From assembly GCF_014836325.1 (NCBI RefSeq), contig NZ_JACSQZ010000012.1, forward strand, positions 1-64,000: a DNA stretch of 64,000 nt, written 5' to 3'. Source of the stretch: Clostridium gallinarum. GTDB lineage: Bacteria > Bacillota > Clostridia > Clostridiales > Clostridiaceae. Below are positions 9,857-19,992 of the stretch, one piece after another (the first letter of the stretch is position 1; the number at the start of each line of letters is the position of its first letter). The translations under genes were made by a program, and so were the position numbers. Below the pieces are notes generated by a model that saw nothing but the letters and a program-made list of their open reading frames with translations, had not been told where the DNA came from and did not search any database.

Positions 9857-10069
9857 ATGGCTAAAAAGGAAAGCTATGAAGAAATGCTATATAATCTTCA
9901 AGATATCTTAAACAAAATGGAAAATAATGAACTTCCTCTTGAGGAATTAATGAAGGAATATGAAAGTGGCGTAAAATTAATAAATAAGCTATATAAGACT
10001 ATAAATTCTTTAGAAGGTAAATTAACAGTTATAAAAGGAAATATGGAGATGGAGCTAAAGAATGAATAA
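9857..10069 (+). CDS. xseB: Exodeoxyribonuclease VII small subunit
   Basis: This 70-aa helical-hairpin protein contains [33 protein letters not shown], the XseB signature. It lies between xseA and ispA, overlapping ispA by 8 bases. Confidence 0.95.
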   Translation: MAKKESYEEMLYNLQDILNKMENNELPLEELMKEYESGVKLINKLYKTINSLEGKLTVIKGNMEMELKNE

Positions 10070-10937
10070 TAAAGTAGATTTTTATAGGGATTATATAAAT
10101 AATTATTTAAATTTGTATTTTAAGGATAAAGGAAGTTATAATAGAATTATATATGATTCAGCAAGTTATAGTATTAATATAGGAGGTAAAAGAATAAGAC
10201 CTATATTATTTTTATTAACATATGGATTATATAAAGACAATTTTGAAGACGTAATAGAAATGGCCTCAGCAATAGAGATGATTCATACTTATTCTCTTAT
10301 ACATGATGATTTACCATGTATGGATAATGATGATTTAAGAAGGGGAATGCCAACTAATCACAAAAAATTTGGGGAAAGTATAGCAGTTTTAGCGGGGGAT
10401 ATGTTATTAAATGAGGCAATGAGCTTACTTATGCAATTTTCGCTAAAAAATGGAAAAGAAGCATTGTTAGCATCTAAAGAAATTGCAGAAAGTTCTGGAC
10501 CTGAAGGTATGATTGGCGGTCAGGTTGTCGATATTATAAACGAAGACAAATTAATAACAAAAGATGAACTTATATATATGCATAAAAAGAAAACTGGAGA
10601 GCTTATAAGGGTATCTGTAGTAGCTTCAGCTATTTTAGCAAATGCCCCTAAAAGTGATATAAATATATTAAATGATTTTGGTTTAAAACTTGGGTTAGCA
10701 TTTCAAATTAAAGATGATATTTTAGATATTGTAGGGGATGTTTCAAAATTAGGCAAGAATACAAATAGCGATGAAAATAATAATAAATCAAATTTCATAA
10801 GTTTATTTGGATTAGATTATTGTGAAAGAGAATGTCTAAAATTAACAGAAGAATGTATACAATTGCTGGATGGCCTTTCTGTAGATGCTATAGAATTAAA
10901 AAAATTAACTCTAGATTTGTTAAATAGAGAATTTTAA
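10062..10937 (+). CDS. ispA: Farnesyl/geranyl diphosphate synthase-type polyprenyl synthetase
   Basis: This trans-prenyltransferase condenses IPP with DMAPP or GPP. The first aspartate-rich motif is [14 protein letters not shown] and the second is [25 protein letters not shown] is near the N-terminus. The length of 291 aa fits the FPP synthase class. Placement directly before dxs links it to the MEP isoprenoid route. Exact chain length cannot be read from the sequence. Confidence 0.93.
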   Translation: MNNKVDFYRDYINNYLNLYFKDKGSYNRIIYDSASYSINIGGKRIRPILFLLTYGLYKDNFEDVIEMASAIEMIHTYSLIHDDLPCMDNDDLRRGMPTNHKKFGESIAVLAGDMLLNEAMSLLMQFSLKNGKEALLASKEIAESSGPEGMIGGQVVDIINEDKLITKDELIYMHKKKTGELIRVSVVASAILANAPKSDINILNDFGLKLGLAFQIKDDILDIVGDVSKLGKNTNSDENNNKSNFISLFGLDYCERECLKLTEECIQLLDGLSVDAIELKKLTLDLLNREF

Positions 10938-10956
10938 TAGAAAGAAAGGTTTAATT

Positions 10957-12816
10957 ATGGGTAGAATATTAGAAAAAATTACTTCACCCGAAGAAGTAAA
11001 AAAATTAACTAATGTTGAATTGGAAGTTTTAGCTAGTGAGATAAGAGAATTTTTAATAGATAGTGTTTCTAAGACGGGTGGACATTTAGCTTCTAACTTA
11101 GGAGTAGTAGAACTTACATTAAGCTTATTTAAAAGTTTTAATTTAGAAAAAGATAAAATAGTATGGGATGTTGGACATCAATGCTATGTTCATAAAATAT
11201 TAACTGGTAGAAAAGAACAATTTGATAAATTAAGAAAATATAATGGGTTAAGTGGTTTTCCAAAAAGATGTGAAAGTAAATATGATGCTTTTGATACAGG
11301 TCATAGTAGTACATCTATATCAGCAGCTTTAGGAATGGCTAGAGCTAGAGATATTAAAAAAGAAAAAAATGAAGTTATAGCAGTTATAGGAGATGGTGCC
11401 TTAACTGGTGGAATGGCTTTAGAAGCTTTAAATGATGTAGGATTTAATAAGACAAAAATGATAATTATATTAAATGATAATCAAATGTCTATTTCACCAA
11501 ATGTAGGTGGATTATCTATGCATTTAAATAAATTAAGAATGGAACCTAAATATAATAAATTAAAATCAAATATTAATGAGACTTTAAAAACTTCAAAGAC
11601 TGGAGAAAAAGTAGCTAGTTGTATATCTAGATTTAAAGATAGTTTAAAACAGTTTATTGTTCCTTCAATGTTATTTGAAGATATGGGATTGAAATATATA
11701 GGTCCAATAGATGGACATGACATAGAGAATTTAACCGAAGTATTTGAGATGGCAAAAAATATCGATGATCCAGTAATAATTCATGTTGTTACTAATAAAG
11801 GAAAAGGATATGAGTTAGCTGAGAAAAATCCAAATAAATATCATGGAGTGAGTCCTTTTGATTTAGAAAGTGGCGAAACTAATATACCAAGTAAAAAGAA
11901 TTACTCTAAAGCTTTTGGAGAAGCAATGATAGAGCTTGCAAGGGAAGATGAAAGAATAGTAGCAATTACTGCAGCTATGCCAGATGGAACTGGGCTAAAT
12001 AATTTTGCTAAAGAATTTCCAAATAGATTTTTTGATGTAGGTATAGCAGAAGGTCATGCTACTACTTTAGCAGCAGGATTTGCAGCAGCAAATTTAAAGC
12101 CAGTTTTTGCAGTATATTCAACATTCTTGCAAAGAGCATTTGATCAAGTCATTCATGATGTATGCATTCAAAATATGCCAGTAGTATTTGCTATAGATAG
12201 AGCAGGTTTAGTGGGTGAAGATGGGGAAACGCATCAAGGTATATTTGATTTATCATATTTATCAGAAATTCCCAATATGACTGTATTAGCACCAAAGCAT
12301 TTAGATGAAGTAAAATCAATGTTATCATGGGCTTTAAATCATAATGGACCAGTTGCGATCAGATATCCAAGAGGAGCAGATATTTATAAGGATATAATCC
12401 CTCTAGAAAAAATTGAATATGGTAAATGGGAGAAAATAATTCTTGGAGATAAAATTGCTATTTTAGCTGTAGGAAAAATGCTGCAACATGCTTTATTAGC
12501 AAGAGAAATATTATCAAATAAGGGAATAAATCCTATGATAATTAATGCTAGCTTTATTAAGCCTTTAGATGTTGAATTATTGAAGGATTTAGTAAATGAG
12601 AATTATAATATTATAACGATAGAAGATAATATTACAAATGGTGGATTTGGAAGCTATGTTCTAATGAAATTAAATGAATTAGGATTTAAAAATAAATTTA
12701 AAGCTTTAGGGTTTAATGATACATTTGTTCCTCAAGGGGACGTAAAATTATTGTATAAAGAAAATAAATTAGATCCAGAGGGCATAGCAGAATCTATTAT
12801 AGAACTTATTGAATAA
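10957..12816 (+). CDS. dxs: 1-deoxy-D-xylulose-5-phosphate synthase
   Basis: This thiamine-diphosphate enzyme makes DXP from pyruvate and glyceraldehyde-3-phosphate, the first MEP-pathway step. The 619-aa protein has the TPP motif [16 protein letters not shown]...[14 protein letters not shown], the transketolase-like middle domain ([33 protein letters not shown]) and the C-terminal domain. AAAGAAAGG precedes the ATG. Confidence 0.96.
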   Translation: MGRILEKITSPEEVKKLTNVELEVLASEIREFLIDSVSKTGGHLASNLGVVELTLSLFKSFNLEKDKIVWDVGHQCYVHKILTGRKEQFDKLRKYNGLSGFPKRCESKYDAFDTGHSSTSISAALGMARARDIKKEKNEVIAVIGDGALTGGMALEALNDVGFNKTKMIIILNDNQMSISPNVGGLSMHLNKLRMEPKYNKLKSNINETLKTSKTGEKVASCISRFKDSLKQFIVPSMLFEDMGLKYIGPIDGHDIENLTEVFEMAKNIDDPVIIHVVTNKGKGYELAEKNPNKYHGVSPFDLESGETNIPSKKNYSKAFGEAMIELAREDERIVAITAAMPDGTGLNNFAKEFPNRFFDVGIAEGHATTLAAGFAAANLKPVFAVYSTFLQRAFDQVIHDVCIQNMPVVFAIDRAGLVGEDGETHQGIFDLSYLSEIPNMTVLAPKHLDEVKSMLSWALNHNGPVAIRYPRGADIYKDIIPLEKIEYGKWEKIILGDKIAILAVGKMLQHALLAREILSNKGINPMIINASFIKPLDVELLKDLVNENYNIITIEDNITNGGFGSYVLMKLNELGFKNKFKALGFNDTFVPQGDVKLLYKENKLDPEGIAESIIELIE

Positions 12817-12827
12817 AGGAGATAAAA

Positions 12828-13637
12828 ATGTCTGTAAAAAAAGAAAGACTTGATATACTTTTAGTTGAAAAAGGAATATTTACTTCAAGAGAAAGAGCAA
12901 AAACAAATATAATGGCAGGTAAAATATTTGTTGATGGTCAAAGAGTAGATAAAGCAGGAGAAAAAGTTAATGTAGATGCAGAAATTATTTTTAAAGGTCA
13001 AGAAATGCCCTATGTAAGTAGAGGTGGACTTAAATTAGAAAAGGCAATGAAAGAGTTTAACATAACTTTAAATAATAAAGTATGTATGGATATTGGAGCT
13101 TCAACAGGTGGTTTTACAGATTGTATGTTACAAAATGGAGCAAGTAAAGTTTTTTCAGTAGATGTTGGGTATGGGCAATTTGCATGGAAATTAAGAACAG
13201 ATCCAAGAGTTGTTTGTATGGAAAGAACTAATATTAGATATGTAACTCCTGAAGATATAGGAGAAAAGATAAATTTTGCATCTATTGATGTTTCATTTAT
13301 TTCATTAAAAAAAATTATGCCAGCCACAATTAATTTACTAAGTGATGATGGTGAAGTAGTTGCATTAATAAAGCCTCAATTTGAAGCTGGTAAAGAAAAG
13401 GTTGGTAAAAAAGGTGTTGTAAGAGATATAAATGTTCATAAAGAAGTTGTAATGAGCATAGTGGAGCATTTACAAAAAGAAAATTTAAATGTTATTTCTT
13501 TAAGTTACTCACCTATAAAGGGACCAGAAGGAAATATTGAATATTTAGTATATTTTAGTAAAGATAAAAACAAAGAATCAAGTTTTAATATAGAAGACGT
13601 AGAAAAAGTTGTAAATGAATCTCATGATTTATTATAA
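12828..13637 (+). CDS. tlyA: TlyA family rRNA methyltransferase / putative hemolysin
   Basis: The 269-aa protein has an N-terminal S4 RNA-binding domain (RLDILLVEKGIFTSRERAKT) and an FtsJ-type SAM methyltransferase domain (MDIGASTGGFTDCMLQNGA; ALIKPQFEAG). Family members 2'-O-methylate rRNA. The position between dxs and nadK matches yqxC in Bacillus. Confidence 0.93.
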   Translation: MSVKKERLDILLVEKGIFTSRERAKTNIMAGKIFVDGQRVDKAGEKVNVDAEIIFKGQEMPYVSRGGLKLEKAMKEFNITLNNKVCMDIGASTGGFTDCMLQNGASKVFSVDVGYGQFAWKLRTDPRVVCMERTNIRYVTPEDIGEKINFASIDVSFISLKKIMPATINLLSDDGEVVALIKPQFEAGKEKVGKKGVVRDINVHKEVVMSIVEHLQKENLNVISLSYSPIKGPEGNIEYLVYFSKDKNKESSFNIEDVEKVVNESHDLL

Positions 13638-13658
13638 ATTATAAAGTTATTTTTATTG

Positions 13659-13694
13659 AAGACTTCTTGAATGTTTCAATGAAGTCTTTAATAA
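13659..13694 (+). terminator. Probable terminator between tlyA and nadK
   Basis: AAGACTTC-TTGAA (13659-13671) pairs with TTCAA-GAAGTCTT (13675-13688), with one bulged T, then TTAATAAATAAT. The T-run is weak, so it may be leaky. Confidence 0.55.
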
Positions 13695-13731
13695 ATAATA
13701 TAGCTTAAAGTACACTATGGGGGGCATTATT

Positions 13732-14583
13732 GTGAAAAAAGTTGCTATTGCAATTAATTTAGCTAAAGATAAGAAAAAAGAGTTGGCTTTGATAGTAGAA
13801 AAAAAGCTATATGAATATTTCAAAGATGTAGAAATTATAATGTTAAATAGTTATGATATAATGAATTATAAATTTAAAGAATTATTAGATCTTATAATAG
13901 TATTAGGTGGAGATGGAACTATTTTAAGCGTTGCTAGAGGGATTAATGGAAAATTAGATGTACCAATACTTGGGATTAATATAGGAAATTTAGGATTTTT
14001 ATCTAGTGTAGAGTTTTCGGAGATAGATAAAGCTTTTAAAAAAATAAAAGAAGGTAAATATACTTCTGAAAAAAGAATGCTTCTTACTTGTAGTTCGCCT
14101 ATTGAGGGATTAAATAATGAAGCATTAGCTCTTAATGATATAGTAATTGCAAGAGGAACTTTATCTAGGATTATAAGATTTGAAATATTTATTGATGGAA
14201 AAAGATATTATAACTTTAAAGGTGATGGATTAATTATTGCGACACCTACTGGATCAACTGCTTATTCATTTTCAGCCGGAGGTCCTTTTGTTTATCCAAC
14301 TGTTGATGCAATAACATTGACTCCTATATGCGCTCATACTACAGGAATTCAGCCAATAGTATTAAATAGTAATAGTAATATACAAGTTAAAATTAAAAAT
14401 AATAGTGAAGAATTTAATATTATATTTGATGGACAAAGAACAATTACTCATAATAATGAGGCTATAATTGATATAAAGAAAGCAAAAGAATATGCTGAGA
14501 TAATTTTATTTGATGATTATGATTATTTTAAAGTATTAAGGGCTAAAATTATAAATAATTGGAAAGATTGTGAAGGTGATTAA
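13732..14583 (+). CDS. nadK: NAD kinase
   Basis: It phosphorylates NAD to NADP. The [12 protein letters not shown] diacylglycerol-kinase-type motif, [10 protein letters not shown] and [15 protein letters not shown] are all present. A longer reading from 13717 exists, but GGGGGG at 13719-13724 is the ribosome site for the GTG at 13732 ([12 protein letters not shown]), giving 283 aa. Confidence 0.95.
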   Translation: MKKVAIAINLAKDKKKELALIVEKKLYEYFKDVEIIMLNSYDIMNYKFKELLDLIIVLGGDGTILSVARGINGKLDVPILGINIGNLGFLSSVEFSEIDKAFKKIKEGKYTSEKRMLLTCSSPIEGLNNEALALNDIVIARGTLSRIIRFEIFIDGKRYYNFKGDGLIIATPTGSTAYSFSAGGPFVYPTVDAITLTPICAHTTGIQPIVLNSNSNIQVKIKNNSEEFNIIFDGQRTITHNNEAIIDIKKAKEYAEIILFDDYDYFKVLRAKIINNWKDCEGD

Positions 14584-14584
14584 T

Positions 14585-15034
14585 TTGAAGTCAAGAAGGC
14601 ATAATAAGATACTAGAGATAATTAGTGAAAAAGATATAGAAACACAAGAGGAATTAGCCGAAGAACTTAAAAGAGCAGGATACGATGTTACTCAAGCTAC
14701 AGTATCAAGAGATATAAAAATATTAAAGCTTATAAAAATGCAAGGAGCTTCAGGAAATTATAAATATGCAGCTTCTTCAAAGGAATCTAAGGATATAAAT
14801 GATAAATTATCAAGTATATTAGCTAATGCTGCTATATCTGTAGAAAATGTAGATAACTTTGTTGTAGTAAAAACTTTAACAGGTTCTGCAATGGCAGTTG
14901 CAGAAGCTATTGATAATTTGTTTGATACTGAAGTGGCAGGAACAATTGCAGGGGATAATACTATATTTATTTTAGCTAGAAGTTTAGATAAAGCTGAAGA
15001 GTTAGTTGACAAAGTTAGAAGAATGATATTATAA
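14585..15034 (+). CDS. argR: Arginine repressor ArgR/AhrC
   Basis: The 149-aa protein has an N-terminal winged helix ([42 protein letters not shown]) and a C-terminal oligomerisation/arginine-binding domain ([16 protein letters not shown]). The start is the TTG at 14585 after AAGGTGA, which gives the family's usual length. An in-frame GTG at 14570 is less likely. Adjacent nadK and recN match the Firmicute order. Confidence 0.95.
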   Translation: MKSRRHNKILEIISEKDIETQEELAEELKRAGYDVTQATVSRDIKILKLIKMQGASGNYKYAASSKESKDINDKLSSILANAAISVENVDNFVVVKTLTGSAMAVAEAIDNLFDTEVAGTIAGDNTIFILARSLDKAEELVDKVRRMIL

Positions 15035-15051
15035 ATTAAAGGTGATATTAA

Positions 15052-16749
15052 ATGTTATTACAATTAAATATTAAAAATTTTGCTTTAATAAGAGAATTAT
15101 GTGTTGAATTTGATAGTGGATTTAACATTTTATCTGGAGAAACAGGAGCAGGTAAATCAATATTAATAGATACTATTGATTATGTACTAGGAGGAAAGTT
15201 TTCAAAGGATTTAATAAGATATGGAGAAAGTAAGACCTTTGTAGAAGCTATTTTTTCTATAGATAATAAAGAACTTACAAATATTTTAAAAGAATTAGAT
15301 ATAGATGATGAAATATTAATAATTTCAAGAGAAACAACATTATCAGGAAAAAGTATAATAAAGATAAATGGAAAATCAGTAGTCTTATCCTATTTAAAAA
15401 GAGTAAGAGAAAAACTACTAGATATACATGGTCAACATCAAAATCAAAATTTATTAAATAAATCTTATCATATACTATATTTAGACGATTATATTGGAGA
15501 AGAAATATATAATCATCTTGAGGAATATGATAATTTAAGAAAAGAACAAAATTTAATTATTGAAAAAATTAAAGAATTAAATGGGAACACAGATAGAGAT
15601 AAACTTTTAGATTATATAAAATTTCAAATTGATGATATAGAAAAAGCTAATCTTAAGATAAATGAAGAAGAAGATTTAAAAGAAGAATTTAATCTTCTTT
15701 CTAATGCTGAAAAAATTTCCTTAGCTTTAAGTAAAAGTTATTCTATATTAGATAGTTCTATGGAAGGAATTTCTGTAATAGAAGGAATTTCAAAAGTAGT
15801 AAATGAATTATCATCTGTTGAAAAGCATTTTGAAAAAATTAAAGATAAAAGAGAAAAAGTAGAAGATTCTTTATATATTTTAGAAGAAATAGCTAGAGAA
15901 ATAAGAGATATTTCTTCTGAAATTTACTATGATGAATTTGAACTTGAAAAAATTAATTCACGAATATATGAAATTAGTTTATATAAGAAAAAATATGGAG
16001 AATCTGTTGAGGATATATTAAATTACTTAAAAAATTTAAAAACTCAATATGAAGAACTAGTTAATTCAGAAGAAATTATAAAAGAATTAACTAGTAAAAA
16101 AGAGAAAATAGAAGAAGAAATGAATGCTATATGCGATAAAATGCATAGTATTAGAATTAAATACTCTGAAAATCTTGAAAGAGAAATAAAAGATGAATTA
16201 AATTATGTAGGAATGGAAAAGGCAGAGATAAAAATACAAATAGAAAAAAGTAATATATTTAATTCTAGAGGTACAGATGATGTAACTTTCTTAATTTCAA
16301 CTAATCCAGGAGAACCTTTAAAGGTTTTAGAAAAAGTAGTTTCTGGTGGAGAACTTTCAAGAATTATGCTAGCCATGAAGTGTGTATTTGTGGACAAAGA
16401 TCAAATACCTACCTTGATTTTTGATGAAATAGATACAGGAATAAGTGGTACTATAGCAAAGAGAGTTGGAGAAAAGATGTATGAAGTGTCAGTAAAACAT
16501 CAAGTTTTATGTATAACACATTTACCTCAAATTGCTGCATTATCTGATTGTCATTATTTTGTTTCAAAAAAAGTTGAAAATGGAAAAACTTTTACTGAAA
16601 TTAGAACATTAGATAAGGATGAAAAAATAGAAGAAATAGCAAAAATGACTAGTGGTGATGAAGTTAGTGATGTAACTTTAGAAAATGCAACTGAAATGGT
16701 AGCTTTTGCTGAACTAAAAAAGCAAGAAATAGTAAAATCAATACGATAA
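15052..16749 (+). CDS. recN: DNA repair ATPase RecN
   Basis: This SMC-like double-strand-break repair protein has 565 aa. Walker A is GETGAGKSIL near residue 35, with long coiled-coil arms (about 150-370). The ABC signature is SGGELSRIMLAMK and Walker B is LIFDEIDTGISG, followed by the H-loop region CITHLPQIAA. It ends the cluster and is followed by a strong terminator. Confidence 0.96.
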   Translation: MLLQLNIKNFALIRELCVEFDSGFNILSGETGAGKSILIDTIDYVLGGKFSKDLIRYGESKTFVEAIFSIDNKELTNILKELDIDDEILIISRETTLSGKSIIKINGKSVVLSYLKRVREKLLDIHGQHQNQNLLNKSYHILYLDDYIGEEIYNHLEEYDNLRKEQNLIIEKIKELNGNTDRDKLLDYIKFQIDDIEKANLKINEEEDLKEEFNLLSNAEKISLALSKSYSILDSSMEGISVIEGISKVVNELSSVEKHFEKIKDKREKVEDSLYILEEIAREIRDISSEIYYDEFELEKINSRIYEISLYKKKYGESVEDILNYLKNLKTQYEELVNSEEIIKELTSKKEKIEEEMNAICDKMHSIRIKYSENLEREIKDELNYVGMEKAEIKIQIEKSNIFNSRGTDDVTFLISTNPGEPLKVLEKVVSGGELSRIMLAMKCVFVDKDQIPTLIFDEIDTGISGTIAKRVGEKMYEVSVKHQVLCITHLPQIAALSDCHYFVSKKVENGKTFTEIRTLDKDEKIEEIAKMTSGDEVSDVTLENATEMVAFAELKKQEIVKSIR

Positions 16750-16777
16750 AAATACATAAGTATAGAAATTTTTGAAC

Positions 16778-16819
16778 AAACTAAAATTATGGTTATTTGC
16801 CATGATTTTAGTTTTTTAT
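16778..16819 (+). terminator. Intrinsic terminator of recN
   Basis: AAACTAAAATTATGG (16778-16792) pairs with CCATGATTTTAGTTT (16800-16814) with one mismatch, followed by a T-rich run. Confidence 0.88.
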
Positions 16820-16927
16820 TTTTTTACGCTATTTCTTTTAAATTTTTAACGATTTTAACAAACTTAATACAGCATATATAGGTGGACATAAGGGAAAGTT
16901 AATTACAGAAGCAAAGGAGGAGATAAA

Positions 16928-18112
16928 ATGAAAAATAAAAAAATTAAATATTTAGGTATGATAATAGCTCCAATGTTGATTCTGAGTTTATTTAGATATT
17001 TCTATTTATTTAACTTGCCAGAAAAAATATATATAAATGAGGATACTAATACTATTAAAGTATCAGATAATATTTTTATAAAAGATAGCAAGGTAATAAA
17101 AGATAAGCTAGAGTTAAAACTTCTTGGTTTGATACCTATAAAGTCAGTATCAGTATCTAAGATTAAAGATTTAGAAGTATATCCTGGTGGCGTAAATGTT
17201 GGAATAAAGATATCTACAAAAGGGGTATTAGTTGTTGGACATTCAGATATTAATACAATGGAAGGAAAAGTTGAAAGTCCAGCAAAAGCTTCAGGAATAG
17301 AGTTGGGTGATATAATTACAAAAATTAATGGAGAAGAAATAAAAAATTCTAGAGATTTATCGCAAAAAATAAACAATTTAGAAGAAGATACAATAACAGT
17401 AGAATATTTAAGAAATGGAATTAATATAGAAAAAGACATTCACATGAAAAAAGAAAATAGTGAGTATAAATTAGGGCTTTGGATTAGGGATTCTACAGCA
17501 GGAATTGGAACTTTAACTTTTTATGATGAAAATACTAATTTATTTGGTGCTTTAGGGCATCCAATTACAGATGGTGATACAAATAGACCTTTTGTAATAA
17601 AAGATGGAAATTTACTTAATTCATCTGTAATAAGTGTTAGAAAAGGAGAAAAAGGTGCTCCTGGAGAATTAAAAGGATTATTTGTAAATGAAAAAGAAAG
17701 TTTAGGTAATATAGAAAAGAATACAGAGGCAGGTATATTTGGAAATGGAAGCAGTAAATTAATAAATCCAGTATTTAGTAAACCTTTAAAAGTTGGATTT
17801 AGAAGCGAAATAAAAGAAGGAGCTGCTAAAATAATTACAACTATAGATGAAGAAGGTCCAAAGACTTATGATATAGAAATAATTAAATTGTTACCACAAG
17901 AAGAACCAGGTGGTAAAAGTATGGTTATTAAAATAGTAGACGAGGAATTATTGAGTAAGACTGGAGGAATAGTTCAAGGAATGAGTGGAAGTCCTATAAT
18001 ACAAGATGATAAGCTCATAGGTGCAGTAACTCATGTTTTAATTAATAAGCCTGATGTAGGATATGGTATATATATAGAATGGATGCTAAAGGATGCGGGG
18101 ATAATTGACTAA
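16928..18112 (+). CDS. spoIVB: SpoIVB serine peptidase (S55)
   Basis: This forespore-secreted protease signals to the mother cell to activate pro-sigma-K processing in Bacillus. The 394-aa protein has an N-terminal membrane anchor (about 9-28), a PDZ domain (about 95-175) and a C-terminal chymotrypsin-like peptidase. His211 (GALGHPITDGDT), Asp338 and Ser353 (GMSGSPI) have exactly the spacing of H236/D363/S378 in B. subtilis. AAAGGAGGA precedes the ATG. The neighbour spo0A is the classic arrangement. Confidence 0.96.
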   Translation: MKNKKIKYLGMIIAPMLILSLFRYFYLFNLPEKIYINEDTNTIKVSDNIFIKDSKVIKDKLELKLLGLIPIKSVSVSKIKDLEVYPGGVNVGIKISTKGVLVVGHSDINTMEGKVESPAKASGIELGDIITKINGEEIKNSRDLSQKINNLEEDTITVEYLRNGINIEKDIHMKKENSEYKLGLWIRDSTAGIGTLTFYDENTNLFGALGHPITDGDTNRPFVIKDGNLLNSSVISVRKGEKGAPGELKGLFVNEKESLGNIEKNTEAGIFGNGSSKLINPVFSKPLKVGFRSEIKEGAAKIITTIDEEGPKTYDIEIIKLLPQEEPGGKSMVIKIVDEELLSKTGGIVQGMSGSPIIQDDKLIGAVTHVLINKPDVGYGIYIEWMLKDAGIID

Positions 18113-18198
18113 AATAATACTAGATTTTAATATAAATATATAGTAAAGACATATATTTTGAAAAATTTGTAAAAAAACTATTTTATTTAAAAAAATTG

Positions 18199-18207
18199 TG
18201 TTATAAT
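18199..18207 (+). promoter_or_regulatory. Extended -10 promoter candidate for spo0A
   Basis: TGT precedes a perfect TATAAT (18202-18207). No good -35 hexamer lies 16-18 bp upstream, so it would act as an extended -10 promoter or depend on an activator. Transcription from about 18214 would include the palindromic leader. Confidence 0.5.
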
Positions 18208-18227
18208 GATAGCATATCCGAATAAAA

Positions 18228-18267
18228 TTATAAGTATTAATTATACATGTATAATTAATACTTATAA
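18228..18267. repeat. 40-bp perfect palindrome in the spo0A leader
   Basis: The 40 bases are an uninterrupted perfect inverted repeat centred at 18247/18248 (core ATACATGTAT). An outer pair, CCGAATA (18218-18224) and TATTCGG (18323-18329), encloses it and ends 5 bases before the spo0A ribosome site. Confidence 0.9.
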
Positions 18268-18348
18268 ATTGTTTATAAAGAGAAAAAATTAGAGAATTAT
18301 AAACTACTTATTTTATATGGCGTATTCGGGAAGATGGGGGAGAAAAGT

Positions 18349-19158
18349 ATGAATGATTCAAAAATTTCAGTTTTAATAGCTGATGATAACAAAGAGTTTT
18401 GCAGTATATTAAATGATTATTTATTAAATCAAAGGGATATAATAGTTACTGCAGTGGCTAAAGATGGAAGGGAAGCTTTAGCATTAATCGAAGAAAAACA
18501 ACCAGATTTAGTGGTATTAGATATAATTATGCCACATTTAGATGGCTTAGGTGTTTTAGAAAAATTAAATTCTATGCACTTAGAGAAAATGCCAAGAATA
18601 ATAGTACTTTCTGCAGTAGGTCAAGATAAAATTACTCAAAAAGCTATTACATTAGGTGCTGACTATTATGTAGTTAAACCTTTTGATATGGATATTTTTA
18701 CAAAAAGAATTAGAGAACTTTTTAATGGTAGCTCTAATGAAATAATAAAAAGACAAACAAGTACTGTTGTTGAAAATGATGTAAAGCAAACACTTAAGGG
18801 ACCTATGGATTTAGAAACGGAAATAACTAATATAATTCATGAAATTGGTGTTCCTGCACATATTAAAGGATATATGTATTTAAGAGAAGCAATAACTATG
18901 GTAGTGAATGATATGGAACTTCTTTCTGCGGTTACTAAAGAATTATATCCTTCAATAGCTAAAAAGTACAACACAACTGCATCAAGAGTTGAAAGAGCAA
19001 TTAGACATGCTATAGAAGTTGCTTGGGGTAGAGGTCAAGTGGATGCTATAAATAAGCTATTTGGATACACAATTCACAATGAAAAAGGAAAACCCACTAA
19101 TAGTGAATTCATTGCAATAATAGCTGATAAGCTAAGACTTAAGAATAAAGTAAGCTAA
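18349..19158 (+). CDS. spo0A: Sporulation master regulator Spo0A
   Basis: This response regulator starts sporulation when phosphorylated. In the 269-aa protein the receiver domain has acidic residues Asp12/Asp13, phospho-acceptor Asp58 ([12 protein letters not shown]) and the conserved KPFD lysine. The C-terminal DNA-binding domain includes [30 protein letters not shown], the spo0A-specific recognition helix region. GGGGGAG serves the ATG at 18349; the upstream ATG at 18334 lies on that site and is ignored. Confidence 0.98.
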   Translation: MNDSKISVLIADDNKEFCSILNDYLLNQRDIIVTAVAKDGREALALIEEKQPDLVVLDIIMPHLDGLGVLEKLNSMHLEKMPRIIVLSAVGQDKITQKAITLGADYYVVKPFDMDIFTKRIRELFNGSSNEIIKRQTSTVVENDVKQTLKGPMDLETEITNIIHEIGVPAHIKGYMYLREAITMVVNDMELLSAVTKELYPSIAKKYNTTASRVERAIRHAIEVAWGRGQVDAINKLFGYTIHNEKGKPTNSEFIAIIADKLRLKNKVS

Positions 19159-19171
19159 AAAACAATTATAA

Positions 19172-19213
19172 AGACACTTTTGATTAATAAAATTTTAGTC
19201 AAAGGTGTTTTTC
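19172..19213 (+). terminator. Intrinsic terminator of spo0A
   Basis: AGACACTTTTGA pairs with TCAAAGGTGTTTTT (G-U pairs included) around an AT-rich loop. The 3' arm ends in five T. Confidence 0.75.
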
Positions 19214-19239
19214 TGAATTAAAGATTTATAGGAGAAAAT

Positions 19240-19758
19240 ATGGATTTAAAAGAAAAAGTATTAAATGAAAAATTAATTTATAAAGGAAGCTTTATAGATG
19301 TATTAAATATTAATGTTGAGTTACCAAATGGAAAAAATACATCTAGAGATATTATAAAACACCCAGGAGCAACTGCTATAATACCTTTTATTGATGAAGA
19401 AAATATTATATTAGTAGAACAATTTAGATTAGCTTTAAATAAAAATTTATTAGAAATACCAGCAGGAAAGCTTGATAAGGGAGAAGAACCAATAAAATGT
19501 GCTAAAAGAGAATTGCAAGAGGAAACAGGTTATATAGCAAATAATTTAGAATATTTAGGATGTATGGCTACTGCACCTGGATTTTGTGATGAAATAATTT
19601 ATTTATATAAAGCTAGTAATTTAACAATAGGGAATAAAAACGAAGATGATGATGAATTTACTAATGTTAAGATAGTAAATATAAATAAAGTTAAAGAGAT
19701 GATTAAAAATGGAGAAATTATTGATGGAAAAACTATAAGTATTTTTACATATTTATAA
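19240..19758 (+). CDS. Nudix hydrolase, ADP-ribose pyrophosphatase type
   Basis: This 172-aa protein has an exact Nudix box from G76 to Y98 (G-x5-E-x7-RE-x2-EE-x-G, residues E82, R90, E91, E94, E95, G97). The preceding LVEQFRLALNKNLLEIPAGK is typical of the ADP-ribose pyrophosphatase (NudF) group, which splits ADP-ribose to AMP and ribose-5-phosphate. AGGAG precedes the ATG. NudF in B. subtilis also lies near sporulation and spoIIM genes. Confidence 0.93.
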   Translation: MDLKEKVLNEKLIYKGSFIDVLNINVELPNGKNTSRDIIKHPGATAIIPFIDEENIILVEQFRLALNKNLLEIPAGKLDKGEEPIKCAKRELQEETGYIANNLEYLGCMATAPGFCDEIIYLYKASNLTIGNKNEDDDEFTNVKIVNINKVKEMIKNGEIIDGKTISIFTYL

Positions 19759-19769
19759 ATGTTTTATAT

Positions 19770-19813
19770 GCTATATTAAGTAGACTTTGATTCTATTTAA
19801 TATAGCTTTTTTA
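19770..19813 (+). terminator. Intrinsic terminator of the Nudix gene
   Basis: GCTATATTAA (19770-19779) pairs with TTAATATAGC (19797-19806), followed by TTTTTT. Confidence 0.85.
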
Positions 19814-19821
19814 CTCTTTGG

Positions 19822-19899
19822 AAGTGATAAGGTATCATATCAAGGTGACTGGAATCTATAAGGCAGATTCCAGATATGATACCTTAACACTTTTTATTT
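19822..19899. ncRNA. Structured intergenic hairpin element, unknown family
   Basis: Three nested helices stack. AAGTG (19822-19826) pairs with CACTT (19888-19892). AAGGTATCATATC (19829-19841) pairs with its exact complement at 19873-19885. TGGAATCT (19850-19857) pairs with AGATTCCA (19865-19872). The only large asymmetry is an 8-nt bulge on the 5' side, and a T-run follows. It lies between the Nudix terminator and spoIIM. It may be a small RNA with its terminator or a dispersed repeat. Confidence 0.55.
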
Positions 19900-19992
19900 T
19901 TATAATTTTTTTTATTTACATATATTCAATTATGAATATTACTTAAAAGACTTTCATATTATGTTTTATAGCAACTTTATGGGGGGAGTATT

